DNA of 64,000 nucleotides, from positions 6,820,001 through 6,884,000 of the forward strand of contig NZ_JACHND010000001.1 in assembly GCF_014205275.1 (NCBI RefSeq). Reading direction: 5' to 3'. The stretch's first letter is position 1. The number at the start of each line of letters is the position of its first letter. A model generated the notes under the pieces. It worked only from the letters and a program-made list of their open reading frames with translations, did no database searches and had not been told where the DNA came from. Shown piece after piece: positions 1-10,089 of the stretch. The DNA comes from Sphaerisporangium siamense (GTDB lineage Bacteria; Actinomycetota; Actinomycetes; Streptosporangiales; Streptosporangiaceae). A program made the position numbers and the translations under genes.

Positions 1-177
1 GCCCTTCAGCCCGCGGTCGATGACCTGCTGAATCGCGATGGGGACGATCACCTTGCCGAGCGTGGCGGCCACGGCGAGCAGCAGCGTGACCGGCAGGCCC
101 GTGCGGAACTCCGGCGAGAGCGCCAGCCCGCGGCGGAACGTCGCCACCGCCGAGCGTTCGTTGCTGGTCAGCGTCAT
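1..177 (-). CDS. ABC transporter, N-terminal part (cut by window edge)
   Basis: Only the first 59 residues are in the window. The ATG at 175-177 overlaps the stop of the upstream ABC gene as ATGA, so the two are translationally coupled. The visible protein has a short basic/polar N-terminus followed by a hydrophobic stretch (VTLLLAVAATLGKVIVPIAI) and QQVIDRGL, which is the usual start of the first transmembrane helix of a type IV (exporter-fold) half-transporter. Together with its neighbour it probably forms a heterodimeric ABC exporter. The substrate cannot be told; the nucleotide-binding domain lies outside the window. Confidence 0.8.
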   Translation of the reverse strand, partial: MTLTSNERSAVATFRRGLALSPEFRTGLPVTLLLAVAATLGKVIVPIAIQQVIDRGLKG

Positions 178-1991
178 GCCACGATCTCCTCACCGGCGTC
201 CAGCGCCGCGCGCTCGGCCTCTTCGCGCTCGTAGGCCGTGACGAGGTTGCGGTATCCCTGGCAGCGGGCGAGCAGCTCGTCGTGCGGGCCGCGGTCGGCC
301 ACCCGGCCGTGCTCCACGTAGACCACCTCGTCGGCCAGCGCGATCGTCGCCATCCGGTAGGCGACCACGATCACCGTCGTCTCCGGGGACCCCTCGCGCA
401 GGCCGGACAGGATCCGGCCTTCGACCTGTGGGTCCACGCTGGAGGTGGCGTCGTCCAGGATCAGCAGGCGGGGTTTGCGCACCAGGGCCCTGGCCAGGGC
501 CAGGCGCTGCCGCTGACCTCCGGACAGGGTCGCGCCGCGCTCGCCGACCCGCGTGTCGACGCCCTTGGGCAGCGCGCTGACGAACCCTTCCGCCTGGGCG
601 AGCCGCAGCGCCGCCCAGATCTCCTCGTCGGGGACGTCCTGCGCCGCGCCGAGGCTGAGGTTGCCGCGCACGGTGTCGTCGAACAGGAAGGTCTGCTGGG
701 GCACCAGGGCCGCGGCGGCGCTGAGTCGTCCCGGCGCCAGCGCGCGCAGGTCCACGCCGTCGACCAGCGCACGGCCGGCGTCGGGGTCGATCAGCCGGAC
801 CAGGAGCTGGGTGAGCGTGGACTTGCCCGAGCCGGTGGGTCCGACGACGGCGACCGTGCGTCCCGGGCGCACCTCGAAGGACACCCCGGAGAGCACCGGC
901 GCGTCCTCGGCGTACCCGTAGGTCAGGTCCCGCGCCTCCACCCGGGCGGGGCCGTCGCCGGGCAGGTCCTCGGCGCCGTGCTCCATGGACCCGGTGGCGT
1001 CCAGGACGGCGCGCACCCGCGTCCAGCCGACGACGCTGCGCGGCAGCTCGGCCAGCACCCAGCCGAGCGCGCGCACCGGGAAGGCGAGCAACGTGAACAG
1101 GTAGGCCACTTGGACCAGCTCGCCGGAGGAGACGCCGCCGGCCTGCAGCCGCAGCGCGCCGAACAGCAGGACGGCCAGCACGCCGAGCGTGGGCAGGGCC
1201 TCAAGGAGCGGGTCGAACAGGCCGCGCACCCGGCCGACGGCGATGTTGGCGTCGCGCAGCAGGTCGGCCTTGGCGCGGAAGCGGGCCGCTTCGGCGTCCT
1301 CCCTGCCCAGCGTCTTGACGACGAGCGCGCCGTCGAAGCTCTCGTGGGCGATCTCGCTGACATCGGCGCGCAGTTGCTGGGAGCGCATCACCAGGGGCGA
1401 CAGGCGGCGCTGGTAGACGAAGTTCAGCACGGCGATGAGCGGGAAGATCAGGAAGCCGACCAGGGCGAGCAGCGGGTCCACCAGCAGGATCGCCACGGCG
1501 GCGGTGACCAGCATGACCACCACGCCGACGGCCATGGGCAGCGGGGCGAGCGGGGCCCAGGCCGCCTCGACGTCGGAGCTCGCGTTGGACAGGAGCTGGC
1601 CGGTGGGGTGGCGGTGGTGCCAGGCGAGGGGAAGCCGCAGGTACTGGCGGGTGACGTCGCGCCGCGACCGGGCCTGCATGCGGTACTGCATGATGCCGGC
1701 CAGCGTCCTGCGGCCGATCACGCCCGCGGCCTTCAGCACGGCCACGCCGATGATCAGCAGGGCCGCGGCGATCAGCGCGCCCGTGCGGGCCTCGCCGTCG
1801 CGGAAGCTGGGCAGCATGGCGTGCTCGGTGGCCCAGCCGAGCGCCCAGGAGGAGGCGACCGTCATGATCCCGTAGAGGGCGCTGGCGAGCACCGCGCCGG
1901 TGAAGACGCCCCTCTCGGTCTTGATGGCATGCCCGAGGACGTGGAATCCCTCGCGCATGACGGTCGGATTGGAGTCGCGCTCGCTCGGCAC
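174..1991 (-). CDS. ABC exporter half-transporter (TMD-NBD fusion)
   Basis: A 605-aa ABC half-transporter. Residues from about 25 to 315 form a six-helix exporter-type membrane domain; the C-terminal ATPase carries Walker A (GPTGSGKST), Q-loop (VPQQTF), signature LSGGQRQRLALARAL and Walker B (LLILDDATSSVD). The H-loop histidine looks replaced: the segment after Walker B reads TTVIVVAYRMATI where many exporters have H(R)LSTI, so this may be the degenerate-site half of a heterodimer. I chose the GTG at 1991 because GAGAGGA lies 8-9 nt upstream; an in-frame ATG at 1958 is the alternative. It overlaps the next ABC gene by ATGA. Likely drug or lipid export; substrate unknown. Confidence 0.9.
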   Translation of the reverse strand: MPSERDSNPTVMREGFHVLGHAIKTERGVFTGAVLASALYGIMTVASSWALGWATEHAMLPSFRDGEARTGALIAAALLIIGVAVLKAAGVIGRRTLAGIMQYRMQARSRRDVTRQYLRLPLAWHHRHPTGQLLSNASSDVEAAWAPLAPLPMAVGVVVMLVTAAVAILLVDPLLALVGFLIFPLIAVLNFVYQRRLSPLVMRSQQLRADVSEIAHESFDGALVVKTLGREDAEAARFRAKADLLRDANIAVGRVRGLFDPLLEALPTLGVLAVLLFGALRLQAGGVSSGELVQVAYLFTLLAFPVRALGWVLAELPRSVVGWTRVRAVLDATGSMEHGAEDLPGDGPARVEARDLTYGYAEDAPVLSGVSFEVRPGRTVAVVGPTGSGKSTLTQLLVRLIDPDAGRALVDGVDLRALAPGRLSAAAALVPQQTFLFDDTVRGNLSLGAAQDVPDEEIWAALRLAQAEGFVSALPKGVDTRVGERGATLSGGQRQRLALARALVRKPRLLILDDATSSVDPQVEGRILSGLREGSPETTVIVVAYRMATIALADEVVYVEHGRVADRGPHDELLARCQGYRNLVTAYEREEAERAALDAGEEIVA

Positions 1992-2140
1992 GCGGGAGGT
2001 CCTCTCGAACGGGGGCCCGTCGGCGGGGACGGGGGCTTCCGGGGGATGCGATGGGGTTCGCCTGACTAAATGCCTATCATCCTTGGCAAAACGTTTATTC
2101 CCACCCCTACCACGCCCGATCTCCGTACCACCCGCCTGAG

Positions 2141-2153
2141 TAGGGTGATCAGG
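2141..2153 (+). promoter_or_regulatory. Leaderless promoter (-10 TAGGGT) for the TIGR03085-type gene
   Basis: TAGGGT at 2141-2146 is followed by exactly 7 nt and then the GTG start at 2154. This is the spacing expected when transcription begins at the first base of the start codon, a common arrangement in actinobacteria. No convincing Shine-Dalgarno is present. The same geometry recurs before murA. Confidence 0.6.
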
Positions 2154-2789
2154 GTGAACCACGCACGCGCCGAGCGCGCCGCCCTCTGTGACCTTCTCGA
2201 CGAGCTGGGCCCGGACGCTCCCACCCTCTGCCAGGGGTGGACGACCGCCGACCTCACCGCCCACCTCGTGCTGCGCGAGCGGCGGCTCGACGCCGCCGCC
2301 GGCATCGCCGTCCCCGCCCTGGCCGGCCGCACCGCCGCCGTGCAGGAGCGGATCAAGAACCGCGGGGGCTACCACGAGCTCGTGGACGCCGTGCGCCAGG
2401 GCCCGCCGCGCTGGTCCCCCTACGGCCTGGTGCCGGGGCTGGACGCCGCGGTGAACACGCTGGAGATGTTCGTCCACCACGAGGACGTGCGGCGGGCCCG
2501 GCCGGACTGGGAGCCGCGCGCGCTGCCCGCCGACCTCGCCGAGCTGCTCTGGAAGCGGGTGGCGGCGGGTGCCCGGCTGATGTTCCGCAGGTCGCCGGTG
2601 GGCGTGATCCTGCGCCACACCGACGGGCGCAGGGCCGGGGCCAAGAAGGCCGAGCCGCACGTGATCGTGACCGGCGACCCGGCCGAGCTGCTGATGTTCG
2701 CCTTCGGACGGCAGGACCACGCGCGCGTCACCTGCGCGGGCGACCCTCCGTCGGTCGCCCGTCTCACCGCCGCCCGCCTCGGCGTCTGA
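2154..2789 (+). CDS. TIGR03085-type metal-binding protein (DinB/maleylpyruvate-isomerase fold)
   Basis: A 211-aa cytoplasmic protein. Its N-terminal region (RAALCDLLDELGPDAPTLC, then GWTTADLTAHLVLRER) is the helical-bundle start of the DinB/mycothiol-dependent maleylpyruvate isomerase superfamily, in which a His in the DLxAHL segment helps bind a divalent metal; a second His pair is seen in MFVHHEDVRRA. Full length and pattern fit the TIGR03085 family, whose function is not established; a mycothiol-linked role is only suggested by the fold. The longer frame starts at 2070, but GTG 2154 fits both the homologous N-terminus and a leaderless promoter. It diverges from the ABC operon. Confidence 0.8.
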   Translation: MNHARAERAALCDLLDELGPDAPTLCQGWTTADLTAHLVLRERRLDAAAGIAVPALAGRTAAVQERIKNRGGYHELVDAVRQGPPRWSPYGLVPGLDAAVNTLEMFVHHEDVRRARPDWEPRALPADLAELLWKRVAAGARLMFRRSPVGVILRHTDGRRAGAKKAEPHVIVTGDPAELLMFAFGRQDHARVTCAGDPPSVARLTAARLGV

Positions 2790-2939
2790 GCCTCCCCCGG
2801 ACGTCGATTACTCGGTTTTCGGACATCCCGGCCATGTCGGCGATATGATCACAGCGGGGTCGTTCCATGACCGTTTGTGGAGATCAGGGCTTTCGGCTTC
2901 CGGGTAGGACCCCGTCACCGGAACCGCGGGAGGCGGCAG

Positions 2940-3101
2940 ATGAAGACCAAAAAGGTGCTCCTGTACCTCGCCATCGCCTTCGCGGTCTTCTACACCCTGT
3001 CCCGCCCCACCGACGCCGCGAACGCCGTCGAGGGCATCTTCCAGGGCGTCGGCTCGGGCGCCGGTCAGCTCGCCACGTTCTTCACACGCCTGCTGAACTG
3101 A
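2940..3101 (+). CDS. Small single-pass membrane protein, 53 aa
   Basis: ATG at 2940 is preceded by GGGAGG with 6-7 nt spacing, a strong ribosome binding site. The protein starts MKTKKVLLYLAIAFAVFYTL, a basic N-terminus and one hydrophobic helix (about residues 5-21), and then an Ala/Gly-rich amphipathic tail (ANAVEGIFQGVGSGAGQLAT). It is convergent with the LppU-like gene. Small proteins of this form are widespread in actinomycetes, often annotated as hypothetical; I do not know a function. It could equally be a signal-anchored peptide. Confidence 0.7.
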   Translation: MKTKKVLLYLAIAFAVFYTLSRPTDAANAVEGIFQGVGSGAGQLATFFTRLLN

Positions 3102-3128
3102 CCCCGGCCCGGCCCCCGTCCGCGGCCC

Positions 3129-4124
3129 TCACTTCTCCACGGCGAGCAGGCACAGGACCCAGCCCACGCCGCCCGGCTTGCCTTCCCAGTAGGCCTGCTC
3201 GACCTTCTCGTCCTTGCACATCCTGAGGTTCTTGTCCGCGTCGAACTGGGCCTCGGTCTTGCCCTCGACCTTCTGGGAGACCTTCCACTCGGCGGTCGCG
3301 TCCGTGCAGTCGACCACCTTCAGCGTCTTCTCGTTCTGGCCCGACATGCAGTCGCCCACGGCCGCGACGCGCGGCGCGCCGTTGATCTCGTCCTGGACCG
3401 CGTGCGCGCCCTCGCGGACGCCGAACTTCACCACGCCGATCACGGCGATGACGACCAGCGCGCCCACGATGCCGAGCAGCTTGCCGCCCACCTTCTTCTT
3501 GAACGACGGCGCCGGCGGGGCGGGCGGGGCGCCGAAGCCGGCCTGCGGGCCGTTCCCCGCGGCCTGCTGGGCGTAAGGGTCGCCGCCGGGGGGCTGCGCG
3601 TGCCCGGCCTGCCGGTACGGGTCCTGGTGGCCCTGCGCGCCGCCCTGCTGCTGGTAGGCCGCGTAGGGGTCCTGGGGCTGCCCCGGATACCCCGCGTACG
3701 GGTCCTGGCCCGCGCCGGGCCCGGCCTGGTTCCGGTACGGGTCCTGCGGCGCGCCGCCCTGGCGGTAGGGGTCCTGCGGGGCGCCGTACGGCTGCCCGGC
3801 GCCCGCGCCCGGCTGCTGCCCGTACGGGTCCTGCGGGGCGTGGCCTTGCTGGGGATACCCACCCTGCTGGGGGTGACCCCCCTGCTGCGGATAGCCGCCC
3901 TGCTGGGGGTACCCGCCCTGCTGAGAGTAGTCGCCCTGCTGCGGATAACCGCCCTGCGGAGAGTAGTCGCCCTGCTGCGGATAACCGCCCTGCGGAGAGT
4001 AGTCGCCCTGCTGGGGATGGCCGCCCTGCTGGGGGTATGTCGGCTGCCCGCCGCCCGCGGGGGGCTGATAGGGGTCCGGCTGGTAGGGCGAACCGTGCCG
4101 GCCTGAAGAAGGAGGAGTGGTCAC
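3129..4124 (-). CDS. LppU/SCO3897-like membrane protein with Pro/Gln/Gly repeat domain
   Basis: A 331-aa protein in three parts. Residues 1-205 are an extremely Gln/Pro/Gly/Tyr-rich, low-complexity cytoplasmic region built from PQQGG(Y/H/D) and Q-DPY units. A single transmembrane helix follows (about 216-235, [20 protein letters not shown]). The outer domain of about 95 residues has four Cys (DCMSGQ, VDCTDA, RMCKDE, VLCLLA), the pattern of the LppU/SCO3897 family, probably two disulfides outside the membrane. Start GTG 4124 has AAGGA 5 nt upstream; the frame also allows 4142. Function unknown; the PQ-rich part resembles cytoplasmic tails that mediate weak multivalent contacts (inference). Confidence 0.75.
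   Translation of the reverse strand: MTTPPSSGRHGSPYQPDPYQPPAGGGQPTYPQQGGHPQQGDYSPQGGYPQQGDYSPQGGYPQQGDYSQQGGYPQQGGYPQQGGHPQQGGYPQQGHAPQDPYGQQPGAGAGQPYGAPQDPYRQGGAPQDPYRNQAGPGAGQDPYAGYPGQPQDPYAAYQQQGGAQGHQDPYRQAGHAQPPGGDPYAQQAAGNGPQAGFGAPPAPPAPSFKKKVGGKLLGIVGALVVIAVIGVVKFGVREGAHAVQDEINGAPRVAAVGDCMSGQNEKTLKVVDCTDATAEWKVSQKVEGKTEAQFDADKNLRMCKDEKVEQAYWEGKPGGVGWVLCLLAVEK
3846..4050 (-). repeat. In-frame tandem repeats in the LppU-like gene
   Basis: Imperfect 18- to 36-bp units encode [13 protein letters not shown]. Two adjacent 36-bp units (about 3932-4003) look identical at the DNA level, which suggests recent slippage. Copy number is likely variable between strains. Confidence 0.75.
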
Positions 4125-4355
4125 GGAAATCCTTGTGGTCAAACGGGATCGTCGAACGACCCGCCTGACCGTAGCGGATCACCACCCACTATGGGATGTC
4201 ATTCCACCATTCGAGCGGGTTTGGAGCGCTCCCAGGAGGGGTAGAGTCATTTGTCGGTATTGCGGGCATGCCACCGGTCCCTTCCCGGACGCGCCCCATC
4301 ACCCCCGCGCCGGACCCGCGCGCCGCCGGGACCCGACGGCCCCGGCGGCCGGCCG

Positions 4356-5126
4356 TCACCGGACCGGATGCCCCGCCGCACGCAGCGCGCGCTTGACGTC
4401 CCCGATCGTGAGCTGGCCGAAATGGAAGACGCTGGCCGCCAGCACCGCGTCCGCGCCCGCCTCGACCGCGGGCGGGAAGTGGTCCAGCCCGCCCGCGCCG
4501 CCGCTGGCGATCACCGGCACCGTCACCGCCGCGCGTACGGCCCGGATCATCGGCAGGTCGTAGCCGTCCTTGGTGCCGTCCCCGTCCATCGAGTTCAGCA
4601 GGATCTCACCCACGCCCAGCTCCTGGCCGCGGCGGGCCCACTCCACCGCGTCGATGCCGGTGCCCCTGCGCCCGCCGTGCGTGGTCACCTCGTACCCCGA
4701 CGGCGTCGGCGGGCCGTCCACGACCCGCCGGGCGTCCAGCGACAGCACCACGCACTGCGCCCCGAAGCGGTGCGCGGCCTCGGTGAGCAGCTCGGGACGG
4801 GCGATGGCGGCGGTGTTCAGCGACACCTTGTCCGCGCCCGCGCGCAGCAGCCGGTCGACGTCCTCCACCGAGCGCACTCCCCCGCCCACGGTGAGCGGGA
4901 TGAACACCTGCTCGGCGGTGCGGCGCACGACGTCGAGCATGGTCCCGCGGTCGCCCGAGGAGGCGGTGATGTCCAGGAACGTCAGCTCGTCCGCGCCCTC
5001 GGCGTCGTAGCGGGCCGCCAGCTCCACCGGATCGCCGGCGTCCCTGAGGTTCTCGAAGTTCACGCCCTTGACCACCCGCCCGGCGTCCACGTCCAGGCAG
5101 GGGATCACGCGCACGGCGACCGTCAT
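4356..5126 (-). CDS. hisF: Imidazole glycerol phosphate synthase, cyclase subunit
   Basis: A 256-aa (beta/alpha)8 barrel. HisF takes ammonia from HisH and converts PRFAR to imidazole glycerol phosphate and AICAR. Visible family features: [17 protein letters not shown] with the first catalytic Asp, the first phosphate loop [15 protein letters not shown] with the second catalytic Asp, [11 protein letters not shown], and the second phosphate loop IASGGAGG. The ATG overlaps the priA stop as ATGA, so it is the last coupled gene of the his operon. About 230 bp without a gene follow before the LppU-like gene. Confidence 0.96.
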   Translation of the reverse strand: MTVAVRVIPCLDVDAGRVVKGVNFENLRDAGDPVELAARYDAEGADELTFLDITASSGDRGTMLDVVRRTAEQVFIPLTVGGGVRSVEDVDRLLRAGADKVSLNTAAIARPELLTEAAHRFGAQCVVLSLDARRVVDGPPTPSGYEVTTHGGRRGTGIDAVEWARRGQELGVGEILLNSMDGDGTKDGYDLPMIRAVRAAVTVPVIASGGAGGLDHFPPAVEAGADAVLAASVFHFGQLTIGDVKRALRAAGHPVR

Positions 5127-5845
5127 GCCCGCACCGCCTCCAGCGCCTCCTCCAGCGTGAACGCCTGCGCGTACAGCGCCTTGCCGACGATGGCGCCCTC
5201 GACCCCCTCGGGCACCAGCGTGGACAGCGCCCGCAGGTCGTCCAGCGAGGAGACGCCGCCGCTGGCGATCACGGGCTTGTCGGTGCGGGCGCAGACCTGG
5301 CGCAGCAGGTCCAGGTTCGGGCCGCGCAGGGTGCCGTCCTTGGTGACGTCGGTGAGGACGTAGCGGGGGCAGCCGTCGGACTCCAGGCGGTCCAGGACCT
5401 CCCACAGGTCGCCGCCCTCCTTGGTCCAGCCCCGCGCGGCCAGCGTCGTACCGCGCACGTCCAGCCCGACGGCCACCCGGTCACCGTGCTCGGCGATGAT
5501 CTTGGAGCACCAGGCCGGGTCCTCCAGGGCGGCGGTGCCGATGTTGACCCGCCGGCAGCCGGTGGCCAGCGCGGCCTCCAGGGAGGCGTCGTCGCGGATG
5601 CCGCCCGACAGCTCCACCTGCACGTCCAGCGCGTCCACCACCGAGGCCAGCAGCTCGCGGTTGGAGCCGCGGCCGAACGCGGCGTCCAGGTCGACCAGAT
5701 GGATCCACTCGGCGCCCGCGTCCTGCCAGGCGAGCGCGGCGGCCAAGGGGTCGCCGTAGGAGGTCTCCGTGCCCGCCTCCCCCTGGACCAGGCGCACGGC
5801 CTGGCCGTCGGCGACGTCAACGGCGGGCAGCAGCACCAGCGACAT
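5123..5845 (-). CDS. priA: Bifunctional phosphoribosyl isomerase A (HisA/TrpF)
   Basis: A 240-aa TIM barrel. In actinobacteria PriA isomerises both ProFAR (histidine pathway) and phosphoribosyl anthranilate (tryptophan pathway), substituting for a separate trpF. The sequence follows PriA closely: [58 protein letters not shown] and [16 protein letters not shown] 5845 lies 2 nt after the stop of the 112-aa membrane gene, and its own stop overlaps hisF by ATGA. The dual activity is inferred from lineage and similarity, not from a test for trpF elsewhere in the genome. Confidence 0.95.
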   Translation of the reverse strand: MSLVLLPAVDVADGQAVRLVQGEAGTETSYGDPLAAALAWQDAGAEWIHLVDLDAAFGRGSNRELLASVVDALDVQVELSGGIRDDASLEAALATGCRRVNIGTAALEDPAWCSKIIAEHGDRVAVGLDVRGTTLAARGWTKEGGDLWEVLDRLESDGCPRYVLTDVTKDGTLRGPNLDLLRQVCARTDKPVIASGGVSSLDDLRALSTLVPEGVEGAIVGKALYAQAFTLEEALEAVRA

Positions 5846-5847
5846 GT

Positions 5848-6186
5848 TCACGACCTCCGGTCGAATACGACGGTGACGAGCACCGGGACGAGCAGAAGGG
5901 ACAACACCAGGACGCCCACCCGGGCGGCCCAGCCATCGAGCAGAATCCACGCCAGGGCCTGGACCAGCACGAACAGCACGGCCACGACGGCGTTCTGCGC
6001 GCGCTGCCGCCGGGCGATCAGGCCGCCCTGGCGCGCCACGCGCACCGGCCGGGGCACCAGCGCCAGCAGGCGCCCGCGCCGCCGGCGCCACCGGGCCGAC
6101 CGTGCGTGCCGCTCGGCGCGCCGCGCGGCCAGCCGCTCTCGTTCGGCCTCGCGCTCGGCGCGGCGGCGGGCGCGCTCCTTGCTCAC
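5848..6186 (-). CDS. Small basic membrane protein within the his operon, 112 aa
   Basis: GTG start at 6186. The first 50 residues are extremely Arg/Ala/Glu-rich ([20 protein letters not shown]) and probably helical; then come two hydrophobic segments (about 66-85 [20 protein letters not shown] and 88-107 [20 protein letters not shown]). Stop is 2 nt from priA and start 43 nt from the hisH stop, so it is transcribed with histidine genes. Similar small proteins sit between hisH and priA in other actinomycetes. No known function; a membrane-anchoring or unrelated passenger role cannot be separated. Confidence 0.8.
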   Translation of the reverse strand: MSKERARRRAEREAERERLAARRAERHARSARWRRRRGRLLALVPRPVRVARQGGLIARRQRAQNAVVAVLFVLVQALAWILLDGWAARVGVLVLSLLLVPVLVTVVFDRRS

Positions 6187-6229
6187 GCGGGGCCGCCGGG
6201 GACGGCGCCGGGTAAGGACGTGCCCGCGC

Positions 6230-6856
6230 TCACAGCGTGCCCAGCCAGTTCTTCAGCAGCGCGGCCCCGGCGTCCCCGGACTTCTCCGGGTGGAACTGCG
6301 TGGCCGACAGGGGGCCGTTCTCGACCGCGGCGACGAACGGCACGCCGTGCTCGCCCCACGTGACCAGCGGCGGCCGGAACCCGGGCCCGGCCTCCAGCTC
6401 GAACTTGCGCACCCCGTAGGAGTGGACGAAGTAGAAGCGCGTGGCGGCGTCGAGCCCGGCGAACAGCGCCGACCCCTCCGGGGCCTGCACGGTGTTCCAG
6501 CCCATGTGCGGCAGCACGGGGGCCTCCAGCCGCTCGACGACGCCCGGCCACTCGCCGCAGCCCTCCGCGCGCCGGCCGTGCTCGACGCCCTCGGCGAAGA
6601 GGATCTGCATGCCGACGCAGATGCCGAGCACGGGCCGCCCGCCGGCCAGGCGGCGGCCGATGATCTGCTCGCCCCGCACGGCCCGCAGGCCCGCCATGCA
6701 CGCGGAGAACGCGCCCACGCCGGGCACGACCAGCCCGTCGGCGCCGAGCGCGGTGTCGAAGTCGGAGGTCACCGTGACCGCGGCGCCGGCGCGGGCCAGC
6801 GCGCGCTCGGCCGAGCGCAGGTTGCCCGAGCCGTAGTCCAGGACGACGACGTTCAC
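6230..6856 (-). CDS. hisH: Imidazole glycerol phosphate synthase, glutaminase subunit
   Basis: A class I glutamine amidotransferase of about 208 aa that supplies ammonia to HisF. Seen: [13 protein letters not shown]-terminus, oxyanion-region VPGVGAF, nucleophile Cys in GICVGMQIL, and the His-Glu pair in TQFHPEKSG. Three GTG codons in a row open the frame (6862, 6859, 6856). I chose 6856 because it makes a GTGA overlap with the stop of the preceding 51-aa gene, the coupling used throughout this operon, and leaves the usual N-terminus VNVVVLDYG. Confidence 0.95.
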   Translation of the reverse strand: MNVVVLDYGSGNLRSAERALARAGAAVTVTSDFDTALGADGLVVPGVGAFSACMAGLRAVRGEQIIGRRLAGGRPVLGICVGMQILFAEGVEHGRRAEGCGEWPGVVERLEAPVLPHMGWNTVQAPEGSALFAGLDAATRFYFVHSYGVRKFELEAGPGFRPPLVTWGEHGVPFVAAVENGPLSATQFHPEKSGDAGAALLKNWLGTL

Positions 6857-7008
6857 CACCACAGCACCCCCGCGACGAAGGCCAGCACGGCTCCGGCCCC
6901 GACGAGGACGGCGCCGGACTTGATGCCCTGCCGGGCGAAGGAGAACGCGCCGCCGACCAGGAAGAGCCCGACGGCGATCATCGCGATGGCCGTCCAGTTG
7001 GAGGTCAC
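6853..7008 (-). CDS. Small two-helix membrane protein within the his operon, 51 aa
   Basis: Too short to be called easily, but well supported: GTG at 7008 overlaps the hisB stop as GTGA, AAGGGAG lies 5 nt upstream, and its TGA overlaps the hisH start. The protein begins [20 protein letters not shown] and contains two hydrophobic segments (about 5-22 and 31-49) separated by a short basic turn (ARQGIKSG), ending VLWW. Function unknown; position inside a tightly coupled operon argues that it is expressed. Confidence 0.75.
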   Translation of the reverse strand: MTSNWTAIAMIAVGLFLVGGAFSFARQGIKSGAVLVGAGAVLAFVAGVLWW

Positions 7009-7625
7009 AGGACTCCCTTGGTGCTCGGCACGCCGGTGGCGCGGGGGTCGCGCTCGGCGGCGGCCCGCAGCGCGCGGGCCAGCGCCTTGAACTGGGCCTC
7101 GACGATGTGGTGGGCGTTACGCCCGTACGGCACGCGCACGTGCAGGCAGACGGCGGCCTGGGCGACGAACGACTCCAGGATGTGGCGGGTCAGCGTGGTG
7201 TCGTAGTCGGGGCCGATCATCGGGGCCATGCCCTCGGGCTCGGTGTGCACGAGGTAGGGGCGGCCCGACAGGTCGACGGTGACCTCGGCGAGCGCTTCGT
7301 CCAGCGGGCAGGACGCGTTGCCGAACCGCCGGATGCCGGACTTGTCGCCCAGCGCCTCGCGGAAGGCCGCACCCAGCGCCAGCGCGGTGTCCTCGATGGT
7401 GTGGTGGGAGTCGATGTGCAGGTCACCGTCGGTCTTCACCGTCAGGTCGAACAGGCCGTGCTTGCCGAGCTGGGCGAGCATGTGGTCGAAGAACCCGACG
7501 CCGGTGGCGACGTCGACGCGGCCGGTGCCGTCCAGGCCGACCTCCACCAGCACCGAGGTCTCCTTGGTCGTACGCTCCACGCGGCCGGTGCGCGGCCTCG
7601 GCTCGCGTACGGCGGGACTGGTCAC
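7005..7625 (-). CDS. hisB: Imidazoleglycerol-phosphate dehydratase
   Basis: 206 aa, the monofunctional actinobacterial form without a phosphatase domain. It dehydrates imidazole glycerol phosphate to imidazole acetol phosphate and binds Mn through repeated His motifs, both of which are visible: [13 protein letters not shown] with [16 protein letters not shown], and [12 protein letters not shown] with [20 protein letters not shown] 7625 overlaps the hisC stop as GTGA; the N-terminal tail [15 protein letters not shown] is typical of the family. Confidence 0.96.
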   Translation of the reverse strand: MTSPAVREPRPRTGRVERTTKETSVLVEVGLDGTGRVDVATGVGFFDHMLAQLGKHGLFDLTVKTDGDLHIDSHHTIEDTALALGAAFREALGDKSGIRRFGNASCPLDEALAEVTVDLSGRPYLVHTEPEGMAPMIGPDYDTTLTRHILESFVAQAAVCLHVRVPYGRNAHHIVEAQFKALARALRAAAERDPRATGVPSTKGVL

Positions 7626-8788
7626 AGGATCGCCTCCAGGTCGCCGCGCCCGGACGTTCCGGCCGCGGGGGTGTCTCGGGTAGAGCGGGCGCCGGGGACC
7701 GGCACGGCCGCCATGGCCGCGCGGAAGGCCGCCATCTCGTCCTCGGTGCCGATCGAGACGCGCAGCCACTCGGGCGGCCCGACCTCGCGGATCAGCACCC
7801 CGTGCCCCAGCAGGGCCTCCCACACCGCGCGGCGGTCGGGGAAGCGGCCGAACAGCACGAAGTTGGCGTCGGAGTCGGCCACGGCCAGACCCCGCGCGCG
7901 CAGCCACTCCACGCAGGCGTCGCGCTCGGCGCGCAGACGGTCGACCGTGCCGAGCAGCTCGCCGCGGTGGGCGAGCGCGACCCGGGCCGCCGCCTGGGTG
8001 AGCGTCGACAAATGGTACGGCAGGCGGACCAGCAGCAGCGCCTCGATCACCGCGGGATCGGCGGCGAGGTAGCCGAGCCGGGTGCCCGCCATGGCGAACG
8101 CCTTGGACATGGTGCGGGTGACGATCAGCCGCGGATTGTCCGGCAGCAGGCTCAGCGCGCTCGGCGTGCCGGTGCGGGCGAACTCGAAGTACGCCTCGTC
8201 CACCACGACCATGCCCGGCGCGGCCTCGGCGATCCGCGCGATGACCTCCAGCGGCAGCGCCGTGCCCGTGGGGTTGTTCGGGCTGGTCAGGAAGACGACG
8301 TCCGGCCGGTGCTCCTCGACGGCGGCCACGGCCTTGTCCGGGTCGATGCCGAAGTCGTCCTCGCGGGCGCCGGAGATCCACCGGGTGGCGGCGCCGGTCG
8401 CGATGATCGGGTGCATGGAGTAGGACGGCTCGAAGCCCATGGCCGACCGGCCCGGCCCGCCGAACGCCTGCAGGATCTGCTGCAGGACCTCGTTGGACCC
8501 GTTGGCCGCCCACACCCGCTCCACCCCGAGGCCGTGCCCCAGGTAGGCCGCCAGCTCCTCGCGCAGGGCGACGGCGTCCCTGTCGGGGTAGCGGTTCAGC
8601 GACACGGCGTCGCGCCGCACGGCCTCGGCCAGGCCGGCGGCCAGGCCGGGCGAGGGCGGGTAGGGGTTCTCGTTGGTGTTCAGCCGGACCGGCACGTCGA
8701 TCTGCGGCGCGCCGTACGGCGAGCGCCCGCGCAGGTCGTCGCGCAGCGGCAGGTCGGCGAGCGTGATCGCGCGCTGCGGGGTGGTCAT
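7622..8788 (-). CDS. hisC: Histidinol-phosphate aminotransferase
   Basis: A 388-aa fold-type I PLP enzyme that transaminates imidazole acetol phosphate with glutamate. Motifs: [39 protein letters not shown], and the Schiff-base lysine K229 in [20 protein letters not shown] 8788 overlaps the hisD stop as ATGA; the stop overlaps hisB. The last 25 residues ([16 protein letters not shown]...) extend past the usual domain end. Confidence 0.95.
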   Translation of the reverse strand: MTTPQRAITLADLPLRDDLRGRSPYGAPQIDVPVRLNTNENPYPPSPGLAAGLAEAVRRDAVSLNRYPDRDAVALREELAAYLGHGLGVERVWAANGSNEVLQQILQAFGGPGRSAMGFEPSYSMHPIIATGAATRWISGAREDDFGIDPDKAVAAVEEHRPDVVFLTSPNNPTGTALPLEVIARIAEAAPGMVVVDEAYFEFARTGTPSALSLLPDNPRLIVTRTMSKAFAMAGTRLGYLAADPAVIEALLLVRLPYHLSTLTQAAARVALAHRGELLGTVDRLRAERDACVEWLRARGLAVADSDANFVLFGRFPDRRAVWEALLGHGVLIREVGPPEWLRVSIGTEDEMAAFRAAMAAVPVPGARSTRDTPAAGTSGRGDLEAIL

Positions 8789-10089
8789 CGCGTGCCACCG
8801 CCGAACCGCGCCCGCACGGCCGCGCCGTGGGCCGGGAGGTCCTCGGCCTCCGACAGCGCGTACACGTGGGCGGCGGCCTCGGCCAGCGCCTCGCGCGTGT
8901 AGTCCACGACGTGGACGCCGCGCAGGAAGGTCTGCACCGACAGCCCCGAGGAGTGGCAGGCGCACCCGCCGGTCGGCAGCACGTGGTTGGAGCCCGCCAT
9001 GTAGTCGCCCAGGGACACCGGGGAGTACGGGCCGACGAAGATCGCCCCCGCGTTGCGCACCCGCGCCGCGACCTCGCGGGCGCCGGCGGTCTGGATCTCC
9101 AGGTGCTCGGCGGCGTAGGCGTCCACGACCTTCAGGCCGTCCTCCAGGCCGGAGACCAGCACGATGCCCGACTGGCGGCCCGCCAGGGCCTCGGCGATGC
9201 GCTCGGAGTGCCGGGTGGCGGCGACCTGGCCGGGCAGTTCCTTCTCGACGGCCTCGGCCAGCCTCTCGCTGGGGGTGACCAGCACGGCCGCGGCGATCAC
9301 GTCGTGCTCGGCCTGGCTGATCAGGTCGGCGGCGACGTGCGCGGCGTCGGCGGTGTCGTCGGCCAGGATCGCGATCTCGGTGGGGCCCGCCTCTGAGTCG
9401 ATGCCGATGCGGCCCTTCAGCAGGCGCTTGGCCGCGGCGACCCAGATGTTGCCCGGCCCGGTGACCATGACCGCCGGCGCGCACTCCTCGGTGCCGTAGG
9501 CGAACATCGCCACGGCCTGGGCGCCGCCCACCGCGTAGACCTCCTCGACGCCGAGCAGCGCGCACGCCGCCAGGATGGTCGGGTGCGGCAGCCCGCCGAA
9601 CTCGGCCTGCGGCGGGGAGGTCACCGCCAGGGACGGCACCCCCGCCTCCTGTGCGGGGACGACGTTCATGACCACGCTGGACGGGTACACCGCGCGCCCG
9701 CCCGGCACGTACAGGCCCACCCGCTCGACCGGGATCCAGCGCTCGGTGACCGTGCCGCCCGGCACCACCTGCGTGGTCGTGTCCGTACGCCGCTGGTCGC
9801 GGTGGACGAGCCTGGCGCGGCGGATCGACTCCTCCAGGGCGGCGCGCACATCGGGCGTGAGCGCGGCCACGGCGTCGGCGAGGGCGGCCGCGGGCACGCG
9901 CGTGCTCTCCAGCTCGACGCCGTCGAACCGGGCCGTCAGCTCCCGCACGGCCGCGAGACCCCTATGGCGCACGTCGTCGCACACGGGCCGCACCTGTGCC
10001 AGGGCGGCCTCGACGTCGAGTTCGGCGCGGGGCAGCACGTCGCGCAGGTTCTCCGGAAGGGGCCCGCGCAGGTCGATACGGGATATCAC
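8785..10089 (-). CDS. hisD: Histidinol dehydrogenase
   Basis: 434 aa, family-typical length. It oxidises histidinol to histidine in two NAD-dependent steps and is the first gene of the minus-strand operon. Visible motifs: [65 protein letters not shown], the zinc-region ISQAEHD, and [23 protein letters not shown] start at 10089 ([12 protein letters not shown]). No Shine-Dalgarno is seen; a TAGACT box 6 nt upstream suggests a leaderless message. Confidence 0.96.
   Translation of the reverse strand: MISRIDLRGPLPENLRDVLPRAELDVEAALAQVRPVCDDVRHRGLAAVRELTARFDGVELESTRVPAAALADAVAALTPDVRAALEESIRRARLVHRDQRRTDTTTQVVPGGTVTERWIPVERVGLYVPGGRAVYPSSVVMNVVPAQEAGVPSLAVTSPPQAEFGGLPHPTILAACALLGVEEVYAVGGAQAVAMFAYGTEECAPAVMVTGPGNIWVAAAKRLLKGRIGIDSEAGPTEIAILADDTADAAHVAADLISQAEHDVIAAAVLVTPSERLAEAVEKELPGQVAATRHSERIAEALAGRQSGIVLVSGLEDGLKVVDAYAAEHLEIQTAGAREVAARVRNAGAIFVGPYSPVSLGDYMAGSNHVLPTGGCACHSSGLSVQTFLRGVHVVDYTREALAEAAAHVYALSEAEDLPAHGAAVRARFGGGTR

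Noticed and set aside
174-2720. Full 848-codon frame as the ABC transporter
   Set aside because: The first 243 codons are antisense to the TIGR03085-type gene and lack membrane or ABC features; the start at 1991 has a ribosome binding site.
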